64,000 bases of DNA from Anisakis pegreffii (lineage: Eukaryota > Nematoda > Chromadorea > Rhabditida > Anisakidae), in contig JAPYMA010002049.1 of NCBI GenBank assembly GCA_035041965.1, positions 29,316 through 93,315 on the forward strand, read 5' to 3'. Below, one piece after another: positions 19,300 to 31,260 of the stretch. The position numbers and the translations under genes are program-made. The notes under the pieces are model-generated. The model saw only the letters and a list, made by a program, of their open reading frames with translations, did no database searches and was not told the DNA's origin. Every line of letters starts with the position of its first letter. Position 1 is the first letter of the stretch.

Positions 19300-21038
19300 T
19301 TAATATCACCTTTCCTAGACGGCTTTCATATTTTTGTCAGTCAGAATCATGTTTACCTGATCAAAATCTTAAAGACCAGTTGCAGTGAGCAATCTTACAT
19401 TCAGAATTCGTTCGTCAACTTTACGTTCCATTTGCAACAAAAGCTTACTTTATTCAGATTGATTTTATTCTCTGCAGTTGTTTTTGTCTGGTTCATTCAA
19501 TCTAAATTCACTTTACATCATTCCAGTACTTGAGTTGTGGTAAGTTACTCCTATACGATAAAAAATCTTGAGCTCAAGTCTCGGAAAGCGAGACTCATTC
19601 GAAGATTCATCTCATGAATTGTTGAAGATGAGGAAGGCGGGTACAATTGAATCGCTGTTGCTATTTTGATGCTGCCTAAGCCATATTTGTTGATTATGAA
19701 TCGTGCAAGTGTTGTTGTGATCATTATTCTGGTTGATCATCACTGTGCTATTTGCATTGTTGTATGCCTCCTCTCCCTATCAGGTTGTGATTCATTTGCT
19801 CTGCTGTTCATTGATTACGTTTAATTTCATCATTAATATTCCTCATCACTCATATCCATTACTTCTTGTTGTCCTGTGATTTTTTAACTTTTTCAGTGAT
19901 TAATTTGTTTTCATATCTCCTGGTCAATTGCTGGAAAAAGATGCATTGATTCATACAATTGTGTCTATATAAATGATTGATCCATTTGTGAATGAAATTA
20001 AGAATCTATATGAGTTAGTGTCCAATGGAACTGAAATTTTGTTAGTTTGCATGATTTTCTTCATACTTTGAATATTTTCATCGCCATTTGTGCTAATTTA
20101 TTTATTCTTTATTCAGGTTAAGTTATTTCAGCCGCGCTTGAAATCGTCTTATTTCATTCTGTAATCTGCACATTTGTTCCTTATTCAGTTGTTTATGATT
20201 TTATAAAGAGTCCTCTTTTATTGTGATTTCATGATCCATTTGCATTGTGAATTCATTGAATTATTTATCTTTTTATTGACTCATTTTTGAACTCTATCGA
20301 AAGTTTTCTTCTTTCCGATTTTATAAGGGTAATTATTTTTTGCTGCACTAGTTTTAGTCGTTTTTGCATCGAATTTTTTTCTGACAGAAGCATTTTTCTG
20401 CATCTAATTGAACTATTTTTTGCATATAATTGACGAACTTTCTCCGTCGGCTTGAGCTCAAAAAAGTATCCAAGGTTTCAAAAATGATTTCGCTGTTCTT
20501 ATAAATTCTCGTAGATGAGTCAAGATTGTTTGTGCAATGTTTTTGTTATATTCGTTATAACAAGGTTATTAATACGGATGTGTTCATCATCATTATTTTA
20601 TATTTATAAAAGTTATTCGTGGTGTTGATTCAAATTGAGCGTTTTTTTTTTCATTAGGCTGTGGACATAATTTAACAGACTCGTAGTCTGTCCTTCGACA
20701 GTGGCCAGTTTTCGTACTGCAGAGAGCAATTTCTTTGTGGTGAGTATAATCTGACTATTTCTTAATTAAAAAAAAAAACGGGGAAGGACGGGTACGTTCA
20801 CATCAACAAGTAGTTTTCCTTTATGATATAAATTGAACGTTCCTTTGAGATTTCATACGTATAGGACGAATGTCGTTTGAGTGTTTCGTATGATTTGGTT
20901 AATTTTTATTGCATCTGTTTAACTGACGGATAAATTATCAATTTAAGGTTTCAAATAATGTGGATAGAATGTGCAAAACCAGTTATTTAAACTGTAAATC
21001 TTTTTGGATTTTGAGTCTATGAATAATTAGTTTTGTTA
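19300..21038. other. Intergenic, downstream of SLC35C2-like gene
   Basis: AT- and T-rich non-coding sequence with no open frame or splice chain I could support. Confidence 0.45.
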
Positions 21039-22601
21039 TTAACCCTCACACGACTGAAATTTTTGTATAGCATCGAAGATAAACCGGCCCTCTCAAGCCC
21101 GCTCCTCACTGTGTTCTCGTAATACGAGATTTTTTAAATGAAATTTAAACACATGATGATGTTTGTGAATGCTTTTATAAAGCTTAGAATGAAAGTAAAC
21201 AAAAAATTATTCCGTCACCAAGCTTCTGGGTGGTCATGAAGCGCAAAGCGGACCACATAAGATTTAGTTCTGCAATCAGGTGCTCTTAAGATGTGCGCGA
21301 GTTTTTGGTTTTAACTGTGTTTTTTGCTGTGTTCGTTGTTTACTTATATCTGCTAAGTGATCTCAGGTGATGAAAGCAGTGAATGCTTATTCGAAGACAG
21401 CGATAAAGATAATACTGGTGAAGATGACGGCTATGTTTGATCGGTGAATTGAGTGGGATTCTAGTTGATCTGGAAGAACACATTGATTATGAGCTAGTTG
21501 AAATACAGTTCAAGACGTAACTGGTGCGTGCAAGTGCTATAAATTCATGCAGTTAGAAATCAAACAATGACGCAGAAGCATGTTCAATGTCTGGTCGGAG
21601 AGGGAAGGGCACGTGACGTGATCAAGGAAAAAATTGGCTGAACAAGTTTTGCAGTTCGCAATATTGACGACATTGGACCGGATTTTTAAAACTTTTGTTT
21701 ACTACATTCGTGAAGGAACGACCGAATGAAGAAGGATATGAAATGCCGAAAAGAGATCGGGCACCAGTGAATGTTACTGAAATCGGAGTTAACATGCTTC
21801 TCACTGATGTGTAAAGTGGAACGGAGAGTTGCTCTCACAACTGCAGAATGCAAGCGACGGCCGCGACATTTTCAACAAACTGTTTTCGAGAGATCCGCTT
21901 ACAAATTATTACTTTCACGTGTTGATTCGTTCCCTCAAAAAAAGTTTGAGGTAAATAAATGTGGAAATAATTGACTGATAATGAAACTAACTGACTGCCT
22001 TTTCCATTGCTTTGTTTTTTTTTATTCCCATCATCCAGTCATGAATGACTTGGGAAACCAGAATCACTTTTCACAGTTCGCACTACACAAATAAATTGCA
22101 ACATGGGATTTTTGAGAGGCATTGTGTTCTTCACTATTTTATAATGCGTGCATTTCTTTTGTTGAATTTGCTTTTCGTATTCTTATTCGGAACTCACTCT
22201 GCAGTTCCATATGAATGACGATAACGAAATTATGTTTTACAGCCCACACTAAAATAGTCACCTGATTTGCACATCCTGACACTGCTCATCGTTCGGATGG
22301 ATCTTTGAAAAGGTTAAAACAACTCAGAATTCCTATAGAGTAGCAATCACTGTCGTTTTGTAGGCTTGAAAACACCGTAATAATGACACAGCTGTAGCCG
22401 GACATGAGAGGTGCGATTCATCTCCGATGCAATAGAATGCTCTAAGTCGCGCGCGTGATCCAGAGGAATTTTGTTCTCTTTTTTTCAAATCTAGGTCGTA
22501 GAAATGAAAAAGTGACAAAGTATGGCTACACTGTTCATGAGGTTATGAAAGAGTGGAAGTTAATGCCGGGCTTCTCAGATCGTTCGTCGTGCAAGGATTA
22601 A
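21039..22601. mobile_element. Degraded or non-autonomous piggyBac-like DNA transposon
   Basis: Both ends carry the TTAA that piggyBac elements use as target. The left end reads TTAACCCTCACACGAC. The right end, reverse-complemented, reads TTAATCCTTGCACGAC, a match at 13 of 16 positions. A subterminal AAGCCCG occurs in the same relative orientation inside both ends (around 21098 left, around 22570 right). The element is about 1.56 kb. It contains no long open frame. One acidic stretch near 21370-21438 (DESSECLFEDSDKDNTGEDD) resembles the acidic N-termini of piggyBac transposases, but that is inference. The right end lies about 60 bp from the 3' end of the IP6K coding region. Confidence 0.7.
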
Positions 22602-22664
22602 TAATAGCCGTAGCAATAGTGCTATGAGTGTGAATATTTTTAATCAGAAATGAAAAAAGTGAAT

Positions 22665-25002
22665 TCAAGTGAGATTACGATTGATGATCGTATTGAGCAA
22701 AGTAATTAACGAGTCGATGCCCAATAAATAACCGTCATCAGGCCCTGAGTAGCGTTGATCATCGAGAAAGCCGTTGAAAGTGGAATGTGCAAAATCGATC
22801 ATGCGAATATCAATGCAACGATCGTCAACGTCATTATCGCATTTCGCATCGTATGCGATCAGCAACGAACTTGAAAAGAATCTGAAGCCATCTGCATCAA
22901 CCAGTAACTGCAATAATTTGCAATTACTAAATGTAAACAGCATTCTCAAATCATCAACAACAAATAATTATCCTTCACCTTTCTCAAATGATCCAGTTTT
23001 TTAAGGGAAGTGATCGTTCGATGTCTGCCTGCTTTAATAAAATATTCACTTAAAGTTTCTCGAAATGCATCACAATCCATCTGTCTTCCATCATATTTAT
23101 TCACATAAAAATATGTGCCTGTTTCTTCTCTGAAAAAAAGCGAAAAATTGTTAACGTATATGCACAACGTCACCCCTTCAATTCCTTTCGCAATCTACGA
23201 TATTCAAATCCATCTACGATCTTCAAATGACTGCTAATGAACTAAATTGGCAAATAAAAATTCTAATAAATAGCGATAAAATGTTGAAGAATAGATTGTA
23301 AGAAATTAGATGTTAAAAGAAGATTTCTCCCATGGAACGAGGGCTGCAGTCTGAGCCGAATATTAGGATAGATTTTTCTGTTTATTTTTCCCTGCTCTCC
23401 TTTTTTCTCCTATTCCTTTCCTCTCATCTCAGAGGGAGGGGGCGCTGCCCATCCTTTGGCTACGCCCTAGCAACATTCGTGCAAAGCAATGAACATACTT
23501 ATACAACTGCATTCCAACAAGTCTGACACCCATCTGTGCACTAGTTGATGTTCTGCATTTATAAGTCTGTGATGCACGTTTCTGAGCACTCGCATCGTCG
23601 CCGTACTGTCTTGTACCCATTTTAAGATCAATTATACACGGACGTGAATACTGAGCCACTACATTTTCCAATAGAACAAACCAAGCATAACCCTTCAATC
23701 ATGTTTAAATATAATGAAACTACCTCGCACCTTAATCAATCCCTTTCCTGAAAAATTTTAAAATGCTAACAGCCCACTCAGTGCATCCCTTTCTCTCAGT
23801 TACATCCGACTCAGAAAAATCACATAGTCGATTCGTGCATAAGTCTATGTTTTTGCTCAAATTAGATAAAAACGGTTCTCCAAACTAATTTAAAAGAATG
23901 CTGATTTTTATCATTCAGTCGCCCAATTTGCGTATTCGGTAACCTCCAGCCTGCCGTAAAAATCTGGCGGGCACTGAAGTTGTTACGATTGACATATAGA
24001 TCCCCTCCCTCTTTCCAGAAAACCACTTGCCTCTAGTTGCTCATAAAAGGTAATCTATGTACTGCACATATGACACTTTCTTCATGTTTCATTCCTGTAT
24101 ATAATATCATCAATAGTGATGCTATGAATTCAGTGGAGACAATATATTTATTCATTATCTCGCTTACTTATTGCTGTTCAGTTTGTGCAGTGCTTTTACT
24201 TATACTTTGAATCGACATTCATAAAGGTAATGCTAAGAGTTAACGATAGCAACAAGTCGGTTTCAAGTTAACATCAATATCAGTGTTAATAGTAATACCT
24301 TCAAGAGTTTTTGTACCACCTTACTTTGACATTGTCTCGCCCATGCGTTATCATATTTATCAGCTTCAACTCGACCAGCTTTACTCAGTCGAAATACCAC
24401 ATCAACATTATGAATTGATCTCGAATGACAAGGTATATTAACATCTGTTCTTAATGCTAAACTACCATCCACACAACCTTTTAATGATATACTTATGCTA
24501 CCTAAAAATTTCATTATTCCTTCTTCACTTCAGCTATACACTATATCATTTCATTTGCACACAAAAATAAAGCTTTACTTCTTTAATCATAATACCTTAT
24601 TGTTTTAGAAGAAATCACATTTCTTCTTTATGTTACAAGAACTGATCTATTTCTACTGGAAGTTTTATGCGGTAGACAAAAAATAATTGAACTGGTATTG
24701 TTCTTCTAGAATCGTGCTTATAATGATGCTAGAAGTAAGAAGTCAAATTTGATCCAAGGTAATTGAAGAGCGATTTGGAAAATGCGCCAGCAAGAAGCGT
24801 TGATTAAAAGCAGCAGTCAGTCAATAATCGATCGAAAGTGAAACTACCAACCACAACATTTCGCTGTATAAGGTGCGAAACGTTCACCGATCTCTTCATA
24901 AAACGCTATTTCACGTGTATTCAACGGCTTACAAACATGTCCACCACAAACAAAAAGTCCGAAGTGACCACCCACTTGATGCAGAAAGCCGCCAACATTC
25001 AT
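22665..25002 (-). CDS. IP6K: Inositol hexakisphosphate kinase (IP6K)
   Basis: This enzyme phosphorylates InsP6 to the pyrophosphate InsP7. Exons are 25002-24888, 24522-24299, 23692-23499, 23129-22979 and 22907-22665, giving 308 aa with phases closed, compact beside the vertebrate enzymes (over 400 aa). The family signature PCIIDLKMG is at about residues 132-140, continuing TRQYGDDAS and [14 protein letters not shown]. An N-terminal HQVGGH with [14 protein letters not shown] is typical of IP6K. The C-terminal [11 protein letters not shown] and [15 protein letters not shown] provide the metal-binding SLL and IDFA motifs (about 240-244 and 265-268). The proposed ATG lies immediately after a TTACAG acceptor, so the transcript probably has almost no 5' leader beyond a spliced leader; an upstream cis exon is the alternative. 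The first intron boundaries were chosen by phase and homology. Confidence 0.9.
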
Positions 25003-27473
25003 CTGTAAATGATCAGAAAAGTAGAAAACAATTCATTTATTTCAGTCATATTCGCATTTTCATTTATCCAATGCAACAATATTGCAATCGCAAGTGACAT
25101 GTTGAACTCTATCTATCAAAAAATTAAACTGTTCTTGCTAGTCATCTACAGAGAATTAAAACGCATCCATAGCAAACCAACAAACAGAATCGATTCTATA
25201 ATAATAATGACATAAATAATTATTTCAATACAAAAAATTGCTAGTGCAATGCAACGACAATAATCGATTCAAACGCAAGCAACCACTGGCTATAAGCTTG
25301 TCTCGTTTTTGTGTGAATGAGAAGTTTAAGTTACATTTGCCGAATATATTTATACACACGAATGTATATATAGTTGTTGCGTTATAAATTCAAAGTGAAT
25401 GTTCAGTGTTAGAATTTGTTGTTCGCTCATATTAGCTGTAATAGTGCTGATGGTTCGATGATCACTATCATGTGGCTCTCTTTATGACTATGTGATTATT
25501 TTCGTTGATGACAAACTTTTAGTAATACTACACATTTCAAACTATTTATTGTTGCTATATGATAATAATAAAATTTTCTACTGCAACTTTGAGCAAACAT
25601 ATGTCATGCTTCCTCTTATCAAGCATTAGAGCATTTTAGGAGACAGAGTCGGGGGATTTGTTTTGTCGTGTGCTTAAAAATTCGATAAGGATGGGTAATG
25701 TAGGGTTGAGGCTATGGAAGATTTTAAGTTTAAGTTCAAAGTTGCTGCTTCTTTTAGATTTGAATGAAAAGCTCAGTGCCAAATGTTCATCTCGTCCAAT
25801 ATATACGATAGGGCAAATCGAAAGAATATGCGGAGTTTTTGAGGTGAAGTGTTCAATTTGTTCATTAATAATACTGGTGATAATTCGATGCATCTTTCAT
25901 TGATTCACGCCAACGGAACGTAGTAAGTCGAGCAGAAGATCATTTTGTAGGAGCATCTGTATTTATGAACACTACCAGAAGCTTGCTGGATGTAACAAAC
26001 AAATATGTGTCACTTTCATCTGCCCTTAACACTTTATAGAGTTCATCTACAGCTTTGTCTGTTGCCAGAGCCGAGTCGCTTTAGAAGATGCTGCAACTTA
26101 GAAGCAGACTGGACCAGATTCTACACTAAAGCAACTCTCACATTAGCCGATCAATTAACGAAATGAGTTTTTAAATTAAGCCAAGTTAGGGAAAGGAAAC
26201 TGAAATGTAAGAGAAGCGTTCATTGATTACTGTATTTTTTCGTCGGTTAATTCTTAAACTTCGATGGTTACCGTATCGCTGCGTAGATGAAGTACCTTGA
26301 TTACTTATAATTTCATTATGTTTCTGCGTTTGCATCATAGAATTTCGGCGAAACACCTCATCTTTACAGACGTTTCTGATAGTATTGTGTGTACAAAAGT
26401 GATACTGCAAATGAATGAACAATGCAATCGGACGTTCTTAAATCACTACACCTTGGAACGTTTTCACATAGACTCACTTCAGGAATTGCCACTTCGACTT
26501 TTAGTGAGCAAAACAGATCGATCGACAAAGAGGAAGTGCACGCGTTAACAAAGCCTCTTTTATAGACCAAATACATCGAAACTTAAACTTTCAAAGCGAA
26601 TATTACCACACTTAATCATACTAGGAACAATGAATATAAAAATTCAAGTAGAAATAAGTCCTATGATTTCAAGAATGGAGAGAGTTAGTTTTGAAGATGC
26701 AATTTGTATATATTAATTGTCAGTAACATTGGATGAGAAGGAAGCAGATAACGTACACAGAAGAACACTTTATTGCTGGGCGTCCCTTGAGATATTTGGC
26801 AAACTTTTCCGATTTGTGATTTTTTGAAGTTGTTCGATTTTAGTTAAATTTTATTCGTTTTTAATGCAGTGTGGTTTCTGGCCACTGATTTGACAACTAT
26901 ATAAACCTCTTCACATACAATCAAATAAAGGAAACGAATCTATTAGAATGAGATAAAAAGTGCATTCGGTAATCGATAAGTTGGATGAACGAAATTATCA
27001 TCGAGAAATGTATAGAAAGGTAAATACCTTAAATGGAGAAATATTAAACAAGAGGTTATGCATATAGGCTGAAACTACATGAGAGTTAAATGGATTAAGA
27101 AATGCACGCTAGATTTCTCGAGTGTTCAACTGGCACAGACCAAAAGGCTGTGGCCTTCGGATTTCACCCACTGGAAATGGTCACTTCGAAAGCGGTATTT
27201 CTCAGCCAAGAAATTCCCCTTCGAAACTTATCTCGCTAGTAATTCAAGTGTTCTTATGTATGTTTTTTGTGTACATGAGAGAAGTGAGCATACACACTCA
27301 TTGGTAATGCGTAGACATGTGCATTCATTGGAGAATGATGAATAAAGAGAAATGAATAGACGTTGCGTACAATTGATTAGCGGATTTAGACGGATAAAGA
27401 GTGTTGAATGAGAGTCGATTGAATGTCTAATATCGATGTCAATACATTCATTCTCCATTACATTATCCAACTA
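25003..27473. other. Intergenic, upstream of IP6K
   Basis: This should contain the IP6K promoter. Apart from the orphan exon-like segment at 25640-25843, nothing is supported. Several open frames on both strands have no recognisable similarity or splice context. Confidence 0.4.
25640..25843 (+). CDS. Orphan exon-like open segment, unidentified
   Basis: A 204-nt segment (68 codons, phase 0 at both ends) is bracketed by a TTTTAG acceptor and a GAG|GTGAAG donor. It encodes a basic, Leu-rich peptide containing LRLWKILSLSSKLLLLLDLN. No partner exon or family was recognised. The opposite strand is also open here, which weakens the case. It may be a lone exon of an unrecognised gene, a relic, or chance. 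Confidence 0.18.
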
Positions 27474-27684
27474 CAGGTATACCTCACCTTACGTCGGTAG
27501 ATGCTTGCAGCTAAGTTACTTATTAAACCATGAATGACCATTCCCAGTTCTGTGTTTTATTTATAAATGCTTTTTAATAATATACCGTTAATAAGAATTT
27601 TTTAATAGTAAAATATAGTACAGTACGAAGCGACATATAATCGGAACGAATTAACTCGAAACGACACAACCCGAGGTATACCTG
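27474..27684. mobile_element. Short TA-flanked inverted-repeat element (Tc1/mariner/pogo-type MITE)
   Basis: A 211-bp segment begins CAGGTATACCTC and ends with its exact reverse complement GAGGTATACCTG. A TA dinucleotide flanks each side (27472-27473 and 27685-27686), as expected of the TA target duplication of the Tc1/mariner/pogo superfamily. The terminal repeat resembles the CAGGYATACCTCG ends of pogo/Tigger elements. There is no coding capacity, so it would depend on a transposase elsewhere. Confidence 0.72.
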
Positions 27685-27686
27685 TA

Positions 27687-28830
27687 TATGTGGTCTATTC
27701 AGACGGAGTTTATAAGTTAATTAATTTCTTGCTCAAATATTTTGCATCCAATCTCGCATGGTGCATTGCATTGTTCATTGTTTTTTCTTTTCTTTGGCAT
27801 ACTTCGAATTCTTCATTTCGTTGTTTTCTTGTTCATATTTCAATTTACATTCTACTTTTGATGCTTTCTCAACTGGACATCCACAGCAAGAAATGATCAT
27901 TTATAATTATTAGCGTTGTTATTTCTGAGGTGGGCAACGTTAATCAAACTGTTAACGACGACACTCGATAATCTGTCTACCAAAAAGTTATCGTTAGCAA
28001 TGCTAAGTCGTTGAACCGAAGTGAGGAATATCGAAGATAGGCGTTCATTACTCTACTCATTACTTTGCGACTGAAATTTTTAGATTGAATAGAAATTACT
28101 GGAGCTGATTCCCATGTGATAACATGTCTTCGGTATGTATTAATTCGAAAGAATGCCTCATCATCGGATTGTTTCATCCGCAGTAAATAATACGCTTTTA
28201 AATGCTTCATGTAACGTTATTTCAAAATTCTCTGAAACACCCACAGAACCAACATGCCCGGAAAAAACCAATACGAGCACGCAATAATCGCACCCCTCCC
28301 ATGTTTCCTACACTCACTAAGGATGATAGTTCAAAGTTTTAGAAACACTGCTTTAATTCATTAATGCAGGCACCTCTTTCTAGTCGACTAAATTGGAGCA
28401 GTTTTGAATCGAGTGTTTAGGAAGGTCAAAGTAAATGTGAACAATCGACAGATTAATTCACCAACAAAATTACAAGCTGTTATAATGTTAGCACGACATG
28501 TTTTTAAAATTATTCAACTGTATTCCAGTTTCCTCTGTATTCCAATAAATTGTGAGCACTTTATTGTTACGCTGCAAGAAAATTTTTGAGGCATATATCT
28601 GTGATTTGCTGAGGACGTATTCATTATAGGAAGTATGATATTCATTTGTTGAGAGAGTTTTTTATATTGGAAGGTCGGCTCAAGGGAGCGCTTCATTTGA
28701 CGTGAACGTCAGTGCCGTTTCGTTCGTAAAAAGCAAGCATTGTTGGTTTGTGCATGTAAAAGTAATAAATGAAAATTATAGATATGGAAGCAAGCCGGAA
28801 ATAAGTGCAGACTTGAAATGCTTGTCGGTG
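27687..28830. other. Intergenic, upstream of syntrophin
   Basis: Nothing coding is supported. A GTGCAG at 28805-28810 lies 20 nt before the syntrophin ATG and may be its trans-splice acceptor. Confidence 0.4.
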
Positions 28831-31066
28831 ATGGGATCAATAAGAGGATCGTATGTTGATGTGTTAATTGATGGCGAATGGCATCGTTTATGCGCAAGTC
28901 TCGATGAGACAGCACTAACATTAAGTGTTAATAATAATTCAGATATTATTGATAGTCAAATTAATTCTGAGATACGTATTGTACGTATTGTTAAACATGA
29001 TGGTAACGGACTTGGTATATCGATCAAAGGGGGACGTGACAATAATATGCCTATACTTATTAGGTTACTTCTATTCTTCATTTTAATTCCATTCTGTCGT
29101 GTTTCATTCGATTATAATACAATCGGTTTCAGTAAGATTTTCAAAGGAATGGCAGCTGATTTAACAGGTCAGTTGTTTGTTGGAGATGCGATAGTAGCGG
29201 TGAATGGTGAATCTTTGTGTGATGCATCCCATGATGAGGCTGTTAGAGCACTGAAGAAAGCGGGTCGAGTTGTTGACTTACATGGTATTTGCATCTTTAT
29301 CTATTTTGATTTATTATTGAAAGAAGCGAGTTCTTACAGTCTTGAAGACTCTTGATTCTGAATGAACGACTCTTCGATACAAACAGTTATAAGTGTTTTA
29401 TTGTAGTGCAATTCATGCGTGATATGTGTGGGCGCCGAGATAATATTGTTGAACGGATCGAATGGGATGAAGAGTGTCATGATAGAATGCGAACGATTGG
29501 TTTGAAGTTAGCGTATATCACAAGAACGAGTTTACAGCATGAGGATGTCGAAAATAGAATGTTTGAAATGCGATCACCATCCGGTCGATATGTTATCACA
29601 TTCAGGTGCTTCTTCATCATTTTCAGATGAATTGCTTCTTCATTCCGAAATATCACTTCAGCATTCATTAATCATTTCATCTTCAAAGTTGAGTAATTGC
29701 CATTAAATGAGGTGTATATTTGAATGCTGTTCCCATTGTGGCTGATTACTTGAATGAAAGCTCAAGTATAAATATGAAGTGTTCAGATGTAATAATTCGG
29801 TGGAGGCGGACGCATGGTTCGAGAGTATTCACGCATGTGCGAGTGCATTATTAACACAAGCGTTAGCACAGGTCAATCTTATGCTAGGTCAAAACCCTCA
29901 AGTGCGACGAATGGGCTGGGTTTCTGAACAGGTTCGTTCCATTTTCGCTGACACGATACTATCATTTGCTCACAGTTGTCATCTTTTCAGGCAAGTATTG
30001 AGTATATTAAAGATTCCTTGTATTGTCCACTCTGATTTGTGATGAAGTGGTACTGATTCATTTGAAATTTCCAGTTGAACGACTAATGAATAGCTGGTGC
30101 ATTTAAGGTGATTAATGAAAGTGGTTTGATAGGTTGGAAACCCTTATTTGCGGCGTTAACCTTGAACGATTTGTTATTCTATGATTCGGTACCGTTGTTA
30201 AAATCTGAATGGGCATGTCCTGGTGTTACACGACCTCTTATTGCAACTCGTGTCGTTCAAACTACATCCAGGTGGAGTTCGTCTCATTTAGAGTAATTCA
30301 GGTGGCATAACATGTGAATTTAGGACAGCGCCGGTGATAACGGGTCTGTCGGATGTGATCTCATTCACGACACGAACTGGCACACAACAAGGTGTACGCT
30401 CACACGTATTTCGTCTCGAAACACATCGTGAATTGGCTTCATGGGTTAAAAGCATCGTTAAATGCACATACGAAGCGTGTGCAGATACTGCTCAAGTATC
30501 TTGCCGTTAGTAACATATTAATGAACCTTTTTTACATCATTACCCAGCTGTTCTACAGTTTACAGTTGATTCGCACATTCGCTCATAGGTTGTTGTTATT
30601 GATAAGCGTTAGTATTGCAAAGGTACTTCATGAAACAGTAAGTTAGTGCATATTTGAATGCAGCAAATCGAATGTTGTCTAACCAGTTGAATTCAGCGTG
30701 TTCGTGGCATGATGAGCAATGTGAACTGGTGCTCCAACTTGACAAAGGTATTAGTTTGATTGGTGAGGATGGTCAAATTCGATGGCAATATCCGTTTGAA
30801 GCAATTCGTGCGACTGGCGACGATGGACAACGCTTCCTCTGGCTTGATTTTGGGCCACCAGCCGGAGAACAGGTATAAGTGACACTATGAGAGTTTCGGA
30901 TGCTTTTGACAACTTCGTTAATTACACTTATTATTGATCCTTTTCAGAAAACAAACATGATTATAAAACCGAAATTTTTGTGGTAATCGTGATGAGGGAA
31001 TGCTGAAATTCAATTTTGGCATGCATCTCATATTGATCAAACCAAACGATTTTGCATTCACATTTT

Positions 31067-31158
<92 letters not shown>

Positions 31159-31260
31159 TTATTTCAGGAAGTTGATCTGCTCTCATCGCCAAAACCAGTC
31201 GTTTTTATATTACACTCGTTTCTGGCTACCAAAGTCTATCGCCTTGGCTTATATGCTTAA
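28831..31260 (+). CDS. stn-1: Syntrophin, dystrophin-associated adaptor
   Basis: This is the cytoplasmic scaffold that docks channels and signalling proteins on the dystrophin complex at muscle and neuronal membranes. Exons are 28831-29063, 29133-29284, 29407-29605, 29787-29931, 30108-30271, 30324-30495, 30687-30872 and 31168-31260, giving 447 aa. Syntrophin order is complete. First comes half of the split PH1 domain ([20 protein letters not shown]). The PDZ domain follows with [20 protein letters not shown] and [20 protein letters not shown]. Then come the rest of PH1 and the PH2 domain ([20 protein letters not shown]). Last is the C-terminal unique domain ending in [20 protein letters not shown]. 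The PDZ loop GLGISIKGG places it with alpha/beta rather than gamma syntrophins. The ATG at 28831 is the first one compatible with the PH1 start. The acceptor of exon 7 is uncertain. A long TA run occupies the last intron. Confidence 0.93.
31067..31155. repeat. (TA)n microsatellite
   Basis: An uninterrupted TA run of about 44 units lies in the last syntrophin intron, ending about 12 bp before the TTTCAG that splices to the final exon. Confidence 0.97.

Noticed and set aside
25930..26180. Possible retrotransposon fragment
   Set aside because: Short translated pieces looked polyprotein-like, but several stops interrupt them and no motif of a reverse transcriptase, protease or integrase could be seen.
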